Positions 11,707 to 24,700 of a DNA stretch of 64,000 nt are shown here, one piece after another. Source of the stretch: Lineolata rhizophorae (Eukaryota > Ascomycota > Dothideomycetes > Lineolatales > Lineolataceae); NCBI GenBank assembly GCA_010093515.1, contig MU001693.1, positions 245,487-309,486 of the forward strand, given 5' to 3'. Every line of letters begins with the position of its first letter. Position 1 is the stretch's first letter. The notes below the pieces were generated by a model. The model had not been told where the DNA came from. It saw only the letters and a program-made list of their open reading frames with translations, and did not search any database. The position numbers and the translations under genes are program-made.

Positions 11707-13759
11707 ATGGCGCTCGATGACGCTCCGTCGTCTCCTGCGGTTGGGCGCGGTAGCCTGGAGGAGGAGTTGGCCTACTACAAGTCGCAATATGAGCAGCTTG
11801 AAGTCGAGCTGCAGGAGTTTCAGGCTAGCAGCCGAGAACTCGAAGCGGAACTGGAGAGGGACGTTGAGGCATCTGAAAAGCGAGAGCGCAAGCTGCAGGA
11901 GAAGGTTGAAACGCTTGGCTTTGAGGTGGACGAGTGGAAGGTTAGTGCACACATGCAAGACGTTTCCGAATACTCCTGTTAGATCTCCTAGTCATGTGGA
12001 CGAGAGACTCCTTCGATTTACTTTTTGCTTTGGGTTTCTCGTTTCTAGAATGTACGAGGCCAACTAACCCCACTTACTTCAACAGACCAAGCACAAACAG
12101 TCGAAGCAGGAAGCAAACAGTGCTCAAAATGCTCTTCAGAAAGAGATCACCACTCTCCGCGACACCAACCGGACTTTGCAGCTGCGACTGCGCGATATTG
12201 AAGTTGCAAATGACGACTTCGAGCGACAAGCCCGCAACCAAACCTCCTCGCTCGAGGACCTTGAGTCAAAGTATAATGTGGCGATAGAGCGAGGAGTCAT
12301 GCTAGAGGAGGAGATTAAGGCTGGCGAGCAAGAGCGCGAGGCCCTGCGCATCGAGACGCAGCGTCTTCGTGACGAGCTATCTGACCTGAAGGTTGAAGCG
12401 GAGATTGTGCAGGAGAGGCTCCGTAGCGCGGAGGATCAACTTACACGGCAACATGAACGCAATGTTTCCCAGAGCCTCCACACTCCAACCGAGCCCGTGG
12501 CAGCACGACCGCGTTCGGCAATGTCCGAGGCATCAACGTCGGAGGCGCTTTCAAGCCCAACATCAGCAACCACCCCGCCGCAGCTGCTCAAGTCGGAATC
12601 GACGATATCTGCGACCCCACCCTCGCCGCCACTATCGGAATCGTCGTCTGCCAATGTCCAAACGAAGACAACACCTGCCACACCTATTGCCGCGCCCAAG
12701 CCCCGTGGTGCTTCTTCCGCAAAGCTCGATCCGCATACTACACCTCGCCCGTACTCGCAACGCCCACGACACTCGCGCGGTCCCTCTATTCCTGTCAGTT
12801 CGAACACTACATCTGGTCGCAACACTCCCTCAGTCGCCTCGCGTCGCAGCAACATTGGCCCTCGCAACGTGCGTACTACCTCCGGTGCCGGCGGTGGTGG
12901 AACCGCGGCTGGTCCCAACGGCGAACTTCCACGCTCCGGTTCGCTGTACCAGATCCGCGGCCTCATCGGCAAGATGCAGAAGCTGGAGCAACGCGTGCAG
13001 AGCGCGCGCTCCAAGCTGCCAGCTCCAACGCACACTCCGCCCCGCGCCTCGCCTCGTAACAGCTCCGCACTCGGCAATCACGCTACGCCGCAGGCCGGCG
13101 CCCCGAACTCGCAAATCCCGTCCACCGTGACCGTCCGCTCTGCCCGCAAGCGCACCTCGCAATCTACGACGGCATCCTCGCGCAACGGCGACGGCCCAAC
13201 GGCCAAACCGAACCGCCTCTCCTTCGGCGCGAGCGCCCGCGGCGGCGCGGGCGCGGGCGCGGGCGCGGGCACGGGCGAATCGCGCCCGAGCTCCCGCGCC
13301 AGCGTGGCGTCCCACTCGTCGACGCAGGGGCCAGGCGGCTTCGCCCGCCCCAGCAGCCGGAGCAGCATGTCGGGCGCGCGCACGCCGCTGGGACACTACG
13401 GGTCGACGGCAAGCGAGACGGGCGGCGGCGCGGCCACGGCGCAGCGCCGGCCGCGGTCCTCGCTGGGCGGTCACGACCAGCAACAGGACGGCGCCAACTT
13501 CGCGACGCCGGTGGCGCGGCGCACGACCGGCGGCGGCGGTGTCGGCGCGGCGAGCGCCTTCGACGGCTCGGCCATCCCGACGCCCTCGGGGCTCCCGAGG
13601 CGTCAGAGCGGCGGCGGATTGTATGCGGGGAGTCGGCGGGCGAGCAATGTGGGAGTGGCGGCGGGTGGGGAGGGCGGTGCGGGCGGGTCGTCGGTGGGGG
13701 ATATGGGGCCGCCGCCGTCGGGGAGGAGGAAGCTGAGTGAGGTGGGGGAGACGTACTAG
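11707..13759 (+). CDS. nudE: Nuclear distribution protein NudE
   Basis: Exons are 11707-11940 and 12086-13759, giving 635 residues. The N-terminal 190 or so residues are a near-continuous coiled coil, beginning with the signature [20 protein letters not shown] and continuing across the intron with [15 protein letters not shown]. This coiled coil binds LIS1 (NudF) and dynein in the NudE/Ndel1/RO11 family, which supports nuclear migration and spindle positioning along microtubules in hyphae. A second conserved patch ([29 protein letters not shown]) lies near residue 370 and is characteristic of fungal NudE proteins. The rest of the C-terminal half is disordered, Ser/Pro/Arg/Gly-rich, with Gly-Ala repeats encoded by a GC repeat near 13233-13273. 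The intron is phase 0. The ATG sits in a good context (GCAGCCATGG). The identification is secure; the function of the tail is unknown. Confidence 0.9.
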
Positions 13760-16700
13760 TTGGGGTGCCGGTAGGGAATGAGTAGTCCTGGCTCTTACGA
13801 GCTTCTGTGCGTGTGCGTGCGTGGATCGAGGGGAGTGATGCGTGTTGTCCTGCTGGTGCTTTTGGACGGCATCCTCATTCTCATCATCATGATCATCGCT
13901 TGCATTTTGGGCGGCGTTGGTTGAGCTGGGGGGTTGGGAAAGGGAGGGGTGAGGGGAAACCGAACTACTGGATTGCCGAAGGGCTCGGCGTTAATTCGTT
14001 GGGGCTGGATAACTGGGGATTGGTTCGGAATGCCTGAGTTGAGATGTTTCTTCGACTCTGACCGCCTTAGGTTTTGGGGGCCGGTGTTGATGTTTTCCAC
14101 TTACGCCGGCGGCCTCCTTGTCATGTCACGAATATTTTCCTTTGTATGGATGGGAAACTATTTCCTCACGCGGACTGTTTTGAGCCTCCTTTTTTTTTCC
14201 TTTGTACTTGAATTTGATACCTCGAGACGTTTGCTTGCTTTTGGCAGTGGGCCTGGACAGAGGTGCTGGGGTGGAAGTGGTCTGTGGAGAGGGGGAGTAG
14301 GTAGGGGTTGTGGATGAGTAGAGCACGGAGTAGAGCAGCCTAGAAGTAGATAATATACAAAATTGGCAAATTGACGGTGTAAGACGTAAATTGTGACATT
14401 AGACGCATAGTTGGGAAGCGAGACTTTGCAATTCTTGGAGTGTTCAAAACGGGGCGTGTAGCCATCAAATTGACGCCACGGCAAGGCGGACAACGTGCCT
14501 GAATCTTCCCCTTTGAGAAACGCTTTTTCCCGATCATGATGCCAGTTTTCCAATTACCAGGGCACTCCTCGGGCTCCGCCCGGCGGAGCGGAGCGGAGAG
14601 TCAGAGCCGCGTCTGCCGTTCCAGATTCAGGCAGGCATAGCGGGAAAGCCCGCGCCGAGCGGGACGCAAGGAGCCCTGAAATGCTTGGCCGGGTAGCTTA
14701 ATTCCACCGGGGAAAGCCCCTTTCTTACCTTACGGGAGCTGAGACGGGGTTGTTCCAGTCCAGCAGCGTTCGTTGTGGTTCTGTTCGGGATGCGTGACAG
14801 GGGTATGTTGGGGAGGGGGGGAGGGAGGGGACGAAAAGTGGCGTGATTCTTTGCTTGGACAACGTCCGTCTGATTTAGCTCCCGCTTTGCGAGGGTGATT
14901 GGATGGACATCAGACCATTTTTTTGCTTGTGGAGAGGAGGGCGGGGGATCGACGACGGGGCCTTGCTTTGCGGCTGCCGCCCGACTGTGGATTCTAACGG
15001 CCCGCTGCGTGTGGGTTTGGGGTTGTGGTTCTTCTGGTTGGTAGGGCTGAGGTGGGTGGGTGGGTGGTGGATCTGGGTGAGGACGTCAGTTCGCGATTGC
15101 GACAGTGCGGTTTGCTGCGTGTTGCAGATGACTGGTGCTCTAGATAAGTTATCGGATGGCTATTGTGATGGAGGAGTACTTAAATGATCTTCTCCGTCTT
15201 TCACATCTTTATGATCGCTTATAGCAGCTGAATGTATGAGCGAGGCTTGCTCCAAAGGGGCTCTTTCAGGGTCAGAAGGCATTTCTATCGTCGCGTGTCG
15301 ATTTTAAACAGATGATAACGATCGAATATACTAATTGAGGGCACAGGGATCATTTCGAGTGTAGAATTCTATCGGCATGCTGTAATCTCCAAGGCCATGG
15401 TCGAAGGGGACGGACGACCATGGCCTCGGAGTACAACAGAGGCTTCCCCGGCCAGCGAAGGATGCCGAGCGAGCAAGGAACCGACCACGTTGGCCGCCTC
15501 GAATTGAAGACAGGAGAAGTGGACCCTGCTCCGGGAGTTTCCACCGGCCAGGGACGGGAGAGCCGCAAAGCCGCTTAGAGTGCTTGACTGCGGCTGATCG
15601 ACATACTCAACCTCGTCGCATCCATGCCGTACGAAAGCACATACTTCATCCTCACATGTGCCCAGTTGACTGGACGAAATCTACGTATCCGCGCGAGTGA
15701 CTTCGTCAGAGTACATACTTGAGCGACCGTATGTAGCACGTACCTGCTCAGCCCTGATTGCCGCCCGACGCCGTAGTGAGCTGGAAGCGATGCATCATGA
15801 TATGCGCCATCGGCACTCCGCTCCACACCCGCGACCCGGCTCATAGGCTCCCGCTAGCGTGCAGCCGCAATGCCGAGCGCGAAGTGACGAAAAGTGTGCA
15901 AGTTACCACGGGAGTGCCCTTCCTGCGGAGCGGAGCGGGCGGGGCGGCCAGGGGGCGCCGGGCGGAAAAGGCCTCAAAAGAGAACAATCAAAATCGCCCG
16001 CGTAGCAAGTCCCCCGTTTAGGTTTCGCGATAGGACCTGAGGCGGCTCGCTGATCAAGGGGAGCGCCTTGCGATATGTGGCTGCGACGGAGTCCGACGGC
16101 GGAGAGCCGACTCCGTGTCCCACGCCCGCAAGCAGCTCGCCAGCCACAGCTGCCGAGAAAGGGCGGCGGAGCGATGCCAACTCGCGCGCCACGGCATCGG
16201 GTACCTGGTGTAGCGCGCGCTATGTGTGTATGCGTATGTACCTACATAATGTACGTCGGCACGAGTGGGACTCCATCTTCCGTAAAGGAGGTGCACTACG
16301 CTATACTCCGTACGCCTTTTTCTCCCCAGTCTAAAAATATATGTGGACGCTAGAAAGCGTCAATAAACGATCGCGATATTGAGCGAATTGACGGCGCTGG
16401 CAATGCCCGCCGATCTGGCGCTTTACCGCTTGCGTGGGCCTCATGCCTACGTGGTAGGGTCTAGCATGTACCGGGCAGGCCTTAGCCCTGAAATTGAGCC
16501 TTTCTTGTCTTGGATGCGCTCGCTTGGCGGACTCGTTCTGAGGTCAGATTGCGGCTGGGCTGACGCTTTGCGGCATTCGCACCGCCCTCATGGGCGCGGC
16601 CTGGAGGCGAGGACACGAAAAGCGACGTTATCTGGCGGTAAGAGATGTACATATGTATATCCGACGACTAACCATTCTGATGCACAGTCAGCGAGAGCCA

Positions 16701-18764
16701 AGGGCAATCAAAGCGACATTTTCTTCTTGATGCGTGCTGGAGTTGTCGGGGCGGAAGAGAGAGAGCGGGATGCTAGGGGATGGGGGCGCTAGGCGCAGTG
16801 GCGCACGACCTACATAGCAAAATGCAGCGGGCGGTCCTGTCGCCGCCCGTACTACATGCCCAGGTACCTATGTACGTACCCACTCCGTCCATCGATAACG
16901 GGCCCCGCTGGGTGAGCTTCCCGGGCGCCCGAAACCCCGTAGCGGCCCCAACGCTCGAAAAGCTTCGCTCCAAGAAACGGCCGCTCGTCCCTCAACAAAC
17001 AGACAACCGTTCGTCCGCACGCCGGGCTCGCCCCCCCAACCGGCACGTAGTAGCGTGCGGTGCCGTCTCAACCCGGCTCGCGCTGCACATCTGGCGTCGC
17101 GTCAAGATGCTGGTTGAGAGCAAAAGAAAAATTACGGCCCGGACTGGGTGTTACCGGTCAGATTCCATCCTCACGACCTGCCAACCGCATGTCCGCCTGG
17201 CTTGGCCGGCTGAGAAGGGTCCAACTACTCTCCGCCGCCGCCGCAGCGCAGCAGCACAGCAAAAACCACGCCCCCGAAACGCGGGGACCTGCGCAGCTCT
17301 GAAAAATTAGAATTTCGGTCGACGATCTCTCAAGCCACGGCCGGGGACGGCTTAGGCCCCTCCGCTTGGGGGGGCGCAGGCGCAGGGCGCTGCGGGATTC
17401 GGTCATTGGGGAGGGGAAACGCGCGAGCCCGATTGGGTATAGCAGCCGAGGCGCGCGGCGGACCCGTCGGCCTCCCCCCTTCCAGGTGCTTGGGGATGCG
17501 GGCAAAGCAGAACGCGTGCGTGCGTGCAGTCTCAGCTCAACATCCAGCCCGCATTGGGAACTTTGAGGGAAGGGGGGGGGGTTAGGAGGGCTAGGGGGGG
17601 CGTTCGAAGGGCGGACCGTAATTTTATCTCTCTGCACGTAGGTACTCCCGCCGAGCTGGCCGAAGATTTGCGGCTTCGCGGCGGTGGGAACGCGGGATAG
17701 CCAGGCAGGCCGGAAGGAAGGACACACCCGGACCCTTGCGACTGCCGTCATCCCCGTATGCGGCCTGGCGTTGAGTTCAGCATCCGTGCCGTGTGTATGT
17801 CTTGTATAGCCAGCCCCCAACACGCCCCCGAGAGTAAGAATATATCAAGAAGGCACGCCCGCCCAGCAGCGCCCGCGCTCCCGCTCTCAACCTTTTCCTT
17901 CCTTTGCTCGATCCCCCCTTCCCCATCCTCACCTGCCTCGATCCTGCCTACCTCCCTTTCCCTCTCCCCGATCCAGCAGGCCCGCGTGTGCAATTGCCAA
18001 TCCGTCCGCGTTGGCAGCACCGCACTTCCCGCATACGAACCGGACCTTCCTAGCAGCCGAATCGGGTCTCGGCTGCTCTGTACTAGACGACCCTTCCTGA
18101 ACAGCTGCCTGCGCCGAACGGCTTCCCCTTACTCCAGTCGAATTCCGTTTCGATATTCGCCTCTCCTTTATTCTTTCCTACATCTTAATACCCTCCTGCG
18201 CGTGTCTTTCGAAATCGCCGCCTCTCGAGCCCACAACCGGAGCTATTTTCGAGAGAACGACCGACGTTCCTGCGCGGAAAACGGCCAACTTTGTTGGGGG
18301 CTACTTCTCGTCATTGGACCGCTAAAAGCCTGGCTTTCCCGTCCGCGGCTCAGCCAGATATCTCTCAGCTCAGCTCGGCCGCCCTGCAGAACTGGGGGGT
18401 TGGGAAACGCTTTTGAGTGAGCCACCCGTTTTCGGAAGGGTAAGCTTCTCCCTCTCTCCCGCAGCGCCGCCGCCGCCCCTCGGCGGTTTAAAAAAAGAGC
18501 ACACAGCCGCCATTTTGCACACCGCACGTCACGGCGCATCGGCCACGCAGCGAGCACTGGCAGCAGCACAAGCCAGTTAGCAACCGCGATCGCTTGCAGG
18601 GCCCGCATCCCGCCGTTTTCCCTTTGCAAAAAGCCCCGGTCACTCTTTTGCAGGAAAAAGCAAGGTACAGCAGCTAAAACAGCACGCGCGCGCGTGAACA
18701 GCATCGTCCCCGAGAATCGTAGAACGGAGAAAGTTTACGGGCCCGCTCCCTTTCAACACAGGCC
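13760..18764. other. Long intergenic region upstream of ACC1
   Basis: Five kilobases separate nudE from ACC1. Frames on both strands are compositionally biased and share no family motif. A G-rich run at 14809-14830 could form a G-quadruplex. A CT-rich block at 17880-17980 and the material to 18764 probably form the ACC1 promoter and long 5' leader. TACGTA/TACCTA motifs occur near 16225-16260 and 16860-16885. No tRNA B-box was found. Confidence 0.5.
17830..18764 (+). promoter_or_regulatory. Putative ACC1 promoter and 5' leader
   Basis: A TATA-like AATATATC lies at about 17837-17845, followed by strong CT-rich tracts at 17880-17980 and 18120-18190. CT-rich stretches commonly precede transcription starts in filamentous fungi. 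The leader would be several hundred bases long. This is inference from composition and position only. Confidence 0.35.
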
Positions 18765-21700
18765 ATGGCGGGAGTCAAAGCGAACGGCGTCGCCAATGGC
18801 TCGCCCAGCTCCAACGCGGCCAAGTACAACCTGCCGGAGCACTTCATCGGCGGCCACCACCTCGGCGCCGCGTCGTCGGGCAAAGTTAAGGATTTCGTGG
18901 CCGAACACGGCGGCCACACTGTGATCACTAATGTAAGATGAGTCCTCCGCGGAGCGAGAGGAGGTTTATAGACAGCGCGTGTGGTATTTGGGTAGCTTTG
19001 CTGACTTAGTGACTTTTTTTTTCTGCCTTTGCTAGGTCCTCATTGCCAACAATGGCATCGCTGCGGTTAAGGAGATCCGCTCTGTGCGGAAATGGGCCTA
19101 CGAGACGTTCGGCGACGAGCGCGCCATCCAGTTCACCGTCATGGCGACGCCCGAGGATTTGCAGGCGAACGCGGACTACATTAGGATGGCAGACCGATAT
19201 GTGGAGGTGAGTTTGGAAGCCTCAGATTTTCTGTGTTCTCAGCCAAGTCAGGGGAGTTAGAGGCGGTGATAGGAGAGGCCGGTGTCGGCTTGACGAGAAT
19301 TGGATTTTCGAGGGGGTAGTAAGATGCAATTGGGAAACCGAGGCTGATGTGAGGCCATGCAGGTCCCCGGTGGCACTAACAACAACAATTACGCGAACGT
19401 GGACCTGATTGTGGATGTTGCGGAGCGCATGGGCGTCCACGCCGTGTGGGCAGGATGGTATGTTAATTTTGAATTTCCATCTGAATCTGACCGGACGCTC
19501 TACGGTCGACCTTGGAAATTGCAACGGAGAAGATAACGATGTTTTCTTGCCATTTAGGGGTCACGCATCCGAGAATCCCAAGCTCCCCGAGTCCCTCGCT
19601 GCCTCGCCTCACAAGATCGTCTTTATCGGCCCCCCGGGCTCGGCTATGCGCTCGCTGGGCGATAAAATCTCCTCAACCATCGTCGCGCAGCATGCCAAGG
19701 TGCCGTGTATTCCGTGGTCCGGTGAGGGCGTGGACGAGGTCAAAATCGGCAACGATGGTATTGTGACAGTCGAGGACGACGTTTACGACCGGGGTTGCAC
19801 ACATTCTCCCGAAGAGGGTCTCGAAATGGCCAAGAAGATTGGCTTCCCGGTCATGGTCAAGGCCTCGGAAGGTGGTGGCGGGAAAGGTATCCGTAAAGTG
19901 GACCGTGAGGAGGACTTCGTCCAGATGTATCGGGCAGCTGCCAGCGAAATTCCGGGCTCGCCCATCTTCATCATGAAGCTCGCTGGAAACGCGCGGCATT
20001 TGGAAGTCCAGCTTCTGGCTGATCAGTACGGCAACAATATTTCTCTCTTCGGTCGTGATTGCTCCGTCCAGCGACGACACCAGAAGATTATCGAGGAGGC
20101 TCCTGTCACCGTCGCGAGCCCGCAGACCTTCCAGCTCATGGAGAAGGCCGCCGTCTCCCTCGGCAAGCTTGTCGGTTACGTGTCCGCCGGTACTGTCGAG
20201 TACCTTTACTCCCACGCCGACGACAAGTTCTATTTCCTCGAGTTGAACCCGCGTCTTCAGGTCGAACATCCCACGACCGAGATGGTTACGGGCGTCAATT
20301 TGCCCGCGGCGCAGCTCCAGATTGCCATGGGTCTCCCGCTCCATCGCATCCGCGACATTCGCCTCCTGTACGGTGTCGATCCGCACACCTCGACCAGCAT
20401 CGATTTCGACTTCTCTAGCCGCGAGAGTGCGCAAAACCAGAGGCGGCCGCTTCCCAAGGGCCACACCACCGCGTGCCGTATCACCTCTGAGGATCCAGGC
20501 GAGGGCTTCAAGCCGTCCAGCGGTACCATGCACGAGCTGAACTTCCGCAGCAGCTCGAACGTGTGGGGTTACTTCTCTGTCGGTACGGCGGGCGGTATCC
20601 ACAGCTACTCGGACAGCCAGTTCGGTCACATTTTCGCCTACGGCGAGAACCGCACCGCCTCGCGGAAGCACATGGTTGTTGCACTCAAGGAGCTGAGCAT
20701 TCGCGGTGACTTCAGGACGACGGTCGAGTACCTCATCAAGCTGCTCGAGACGCCGGCGTTTGAGGACAACACCATTACGACCGGCTGGCTTGATGAGCTT
20801 ATCTCGAAGAAGCTCACCGCCGAGCGGCCGGATCCTATGGTTGCCGTCATTTGTGGCGCTGTCACAAAGGCTTACATCGCCAGCGACCTCTGCATGACTG
20901 AATACCGCACCAGCTTGGAGAAGGGTCAAGTTCCGGCCAAGGATGTGCTGAAGACTGTCTTCCCCGTGGACTTCATCTATGAGGGTCATCGCTACAAGTT
21001 CACTGCCACGCGCTCCAGTGTGGACACCTATACGCTGTTTATCAACGGCTCTAGGTGCGCGGTCGGTGTCCGTGCTCTTGCTGATGGCGGTCTTTTGGTC
21101 CTTCTCAGCGGCAAGTCGCACAATGTCTACTGGAAGGAGGAAGTCGGCGCCACCCGCATCAGCGTGGACGGCAAGACTTGCCTGCTGGAGCAGGAGAACG
21201 ACCCGACGCAGCTTCGCACGCCCAGCCCCGGTAAGCTTGTCAAGTTCACGGTCGAGAACGGCGAGCACATCAGCAAGGGCCAGCCTTTCGCTGAGGTGGA
21301 GGTCATGAAGATGTACATGCCCCTCATCGCTCAGGAGGACGGTGTTGTCAACCTGATTAAGCAGCCCGGTGCCACTCTTGAGGCCGGCGACATCTTGGGT
21401 ATTCTGGCTCTCGATGACCCGGGCAAGGTCAAGTCTGCGCAGCCTTTCCTTGGCCATCTTCCTGAGCTCGGCCCGCCTGTGGTCATGGGTACCAAGCCCC
21501 CGCAGCGCTTCACGTATCTGTATGGGGTGGTGCAGAACATTCTACAGGGCTTTGACAACCAAGCCACTATGGCCATGACGCTCAAGGAACTCGTCGAAGT
21601 TCTTCGCAACCCTGAGCTTCCCTACGGTGAGTGGAATGCGCAGGCGTCTGCGCTCCATGCCCGCATGCCGCAGAAGCTCGACTCGGCGCTTTCTCAAATT

Positions 21701-24700
21701 GTCGACCGTGCGCACAGCCGCAACCTGGAGTTCCCGGCCAAACAGCTGGCGAAGGCGTTCAACCGCTTCATCGACGACAACGTGGAACCCGGTGATGCGG
21801 ACGTTCTCAAGACGGCGCTCGCTCCCCTCACGGAAGTCATGAAAAACTACGCCGACGGTCTCAAGGTGCACGAGTACAATGTGATGATCCAGCTTCTCGA
21901 GCACTACTGGGCCGTCGAGAACCAGTTCTCGTCGCGCACGAACCGGGACGAAGAAGTCATTCTCCGCCTCAGGGATGAGAATAAGGACAACATCATGAAG
22001 GTTGTTTACACCGTGCTCTCGCATACGCGCTGCAACGCCAAGAACAACCTGATCACCTCCATCCTCGACACGTATCGGCCCAACAGGCCGGGCGCGAGCA
22101 ACGTGGCTAAATACTTCAAGAATGCTCTGCGCAAGCTGGCGGAGCTCGAGTCGCGCCAGACGGCCAAGGTGTCTCTCAAGGCGCGTGAGGTGCTCATCCA
22201 GTGCGCCATGCCTTCGCTTGAGGAGCGTACCTCGCAGATGGAGCACATCCTCCGCTCCGCCGTTGTCGAGTCCCGGTACGGCGAGAGCGGCTGGGACCAC
22301 CGCGAGCCCGACTTCGAAGTCATCAAGGAGGTCGTCGACTCCCGCTACACCGTCTTCGACGTGCTGCCGCTCTTCTTCGCCCACCCCGATCCCTGGGTCT
22401 CGCTCGCGGCTCTCGAGGTGTACACTCGCCGCGCTTACCGTGCCTACCAGCTCAAGAAGATCGACTACGTCGAGGGCGATGTGCCGTACGTCCTCTCCTG
22501 GGAGTTTTCGCTTCGCAAGGTGGGCGAGTCTGAGTTCGGCCTGCCGATCGAGTCGGCCTACCCATCGACGCCCGGCACCCCCTCCCAGAGCGACTCGATG
22601 AGGCGCATCACGTCCATCAGTGACATGACCTATCTCGCGCACAAGGCTTCTGAGAGCGAGCCGACCCGCAGGGGTGCGGTCGTCCCCGTCCAGTTCCTTG
22701 ACGACGCCGAGGAGTACCTTGCGAGGGCACTTGAATGCTTCGCTCCCGGCAAGCAGAAGCAGGCCCCAGGCCTGATGGCTGACCTCTCCAAGGCACGGAA
22801 GCCTCAGTTGACTCCCGTCCAGAACGGCAACGATGATGAGCTGACCGCCGTCTGCAACGTTGCTGTCTCCGATGCCGAGAGCTATGATGACAAGGAGATC
22901 CTGGAGCGTATCATGCCGATCGTGAACGACTACAAGAAGGAGCTCATCGCTAAGCGCGTCCGCCGCCTTACGTTCATCTGCGGTCACAGGGATGGCACCT
23001 ATCCTGGCTACTTCACTTTCCGTGGGCCCGCCTACGAGGAAGACGCCAGCATCCGTCACATTGAGCCGGCGCTTGCCTTCCAGCTCGAGCTTGGGCGCCT
23101 GTCAAAGTTCCACATCAAGCCCGTCTTCACGGAGAATAGGAACATCCACATCTACGAGGCGATTGGCAAGGGCGCCGAGAACGACAAGCGCTACTTCACC
23201 CGTGCGGTGGTGCGTCCCGGTCGTGTGCGGGAGGACATCCCGACGGCCGAGTACCTCATCTCCGAGGCCGACCGCATCATCAACGACATTCTCGATGCTA
23301 TGGAGATCATCGGCAACAACAACTCGGACATGAACCACATGTTCATCAACTTCTCCACCGTCTTCCCGCTTGAGCCGCAGGAGGTCGAGGAGGCACTCGC
23401 TAGCTTCCTGGACCGTTTCGGTCGCCGTGCCTGGAGGCTCCGCGTCACCGGCGCCGAGATCCGCATCATCTGCACTGATCCGGACACCGGCTCGCCGGTG
23501 CCAATCCGCGTTGTCATCAACAACACGTCCGGGTACATTGTTCAGGTTGAGCTCTACATCGAACGCAAGTCCGAGAAGGGCGGTCAATGGATCTTCCAGA
23601 GCATTGGAGGCACCACCAAGATCGGCTCGATGCACCTCATGCCCGTGTCCACTCCTTACCCAACCAAGAGCGCGCTCCAGCCGAAGCGCTACAAGGCGCA
23701 CATCATGGGCACCCAGTACGTGTACGACTTCCCCGAGCTATTCCGCCAGGCGGTCGAGAACAGCTGGACCCAGATGGTCTCGAAGCACTCGTACATGAAG
23801 GAGAAGCAACCGGTCAAGGGCGAGTGCATCGAGTACAACGAGCTCGTCCTCGATGACCAGGACAATCTCGTCGAGGTCAACCGCGATCCGGGTGCCAATA
23901 CGGTCGGTATGGTCGGCTGGATCGTCACGGCCAAGACGCCGGAGTATCCGCGCGGCCGTCGCTTCATCATCATCGCCAACGACATCACTTTCAAGATCGG
24001 CTCCTTCGGGCCGCAGGAAGACAAGTTCTTCCACAAGTGCTCGGAGCTAGCGCGCCGGCTCGGCATCCCGCGCATATACCTCTCGGCGAACTCGGGCGCT
24101 CGGCTAGGCATCGCCGAGGAGCTGATCCCGCACTTCTCGGTCGCATGGCGCGACGCGGCCAAGCCCGAGGCCGGCTTCAAGTACCTATACTTGACCCCCG
24201 AGAAGAAGAAGCGGTTTGAGGACGGCAACCGCAAGGACGTCATCACGGAGGAAGTAAAGGAGGACGGCGAGGTCAGGCACAAGATCGTCACCATTGTGGG
24301 TGCCGAGGAGGGCCTGGGCGTCGAATGCTTGCAGGGCTCGGGTCTCATCGCTGGTGAGACGAGCAGGGCGTATGATGACATCTTCACCATCACGCTTGTG
24401 ACGTGCCGCTCTGTTGGTATGTATCGGGGTTTTTTGCTTTCTTGACGTCTATCTGGCAATAAAGACTAACGCTGCGTTTCAGGTATCGGTGCCTATCTCG
24501 TCCGCCTTGGCCAGCGCGCCATCCAGATCGAGGGCCAGCCCATCATCCTCACCGGCGCGCCTGCTATCAACAAGCTGCTCGGCCGCGAGGTGTACACTTC
24601 CAACTTGCAGTTGGGTGGCACGCAGATCATGTACAAGAACGGCGTGTCGCACATGACTGCGGACGACGACTTCGAGGGCGTCTCGAAGATTGTGCGCTGG

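Noticed and set aside
17158-17823. 221-residue minus-strand frame upstream of ACC1
   Set aside because: Arg/Pro/Ser-biased translation typical of GC-rich non-coding DNA, with matching frames on the other strand.
19673-23059. Long minus-strand frames (594 and 505 residues) inside ACC1
   Set aside because: They are antisense shadows caused by strong codon bias in ACC1.
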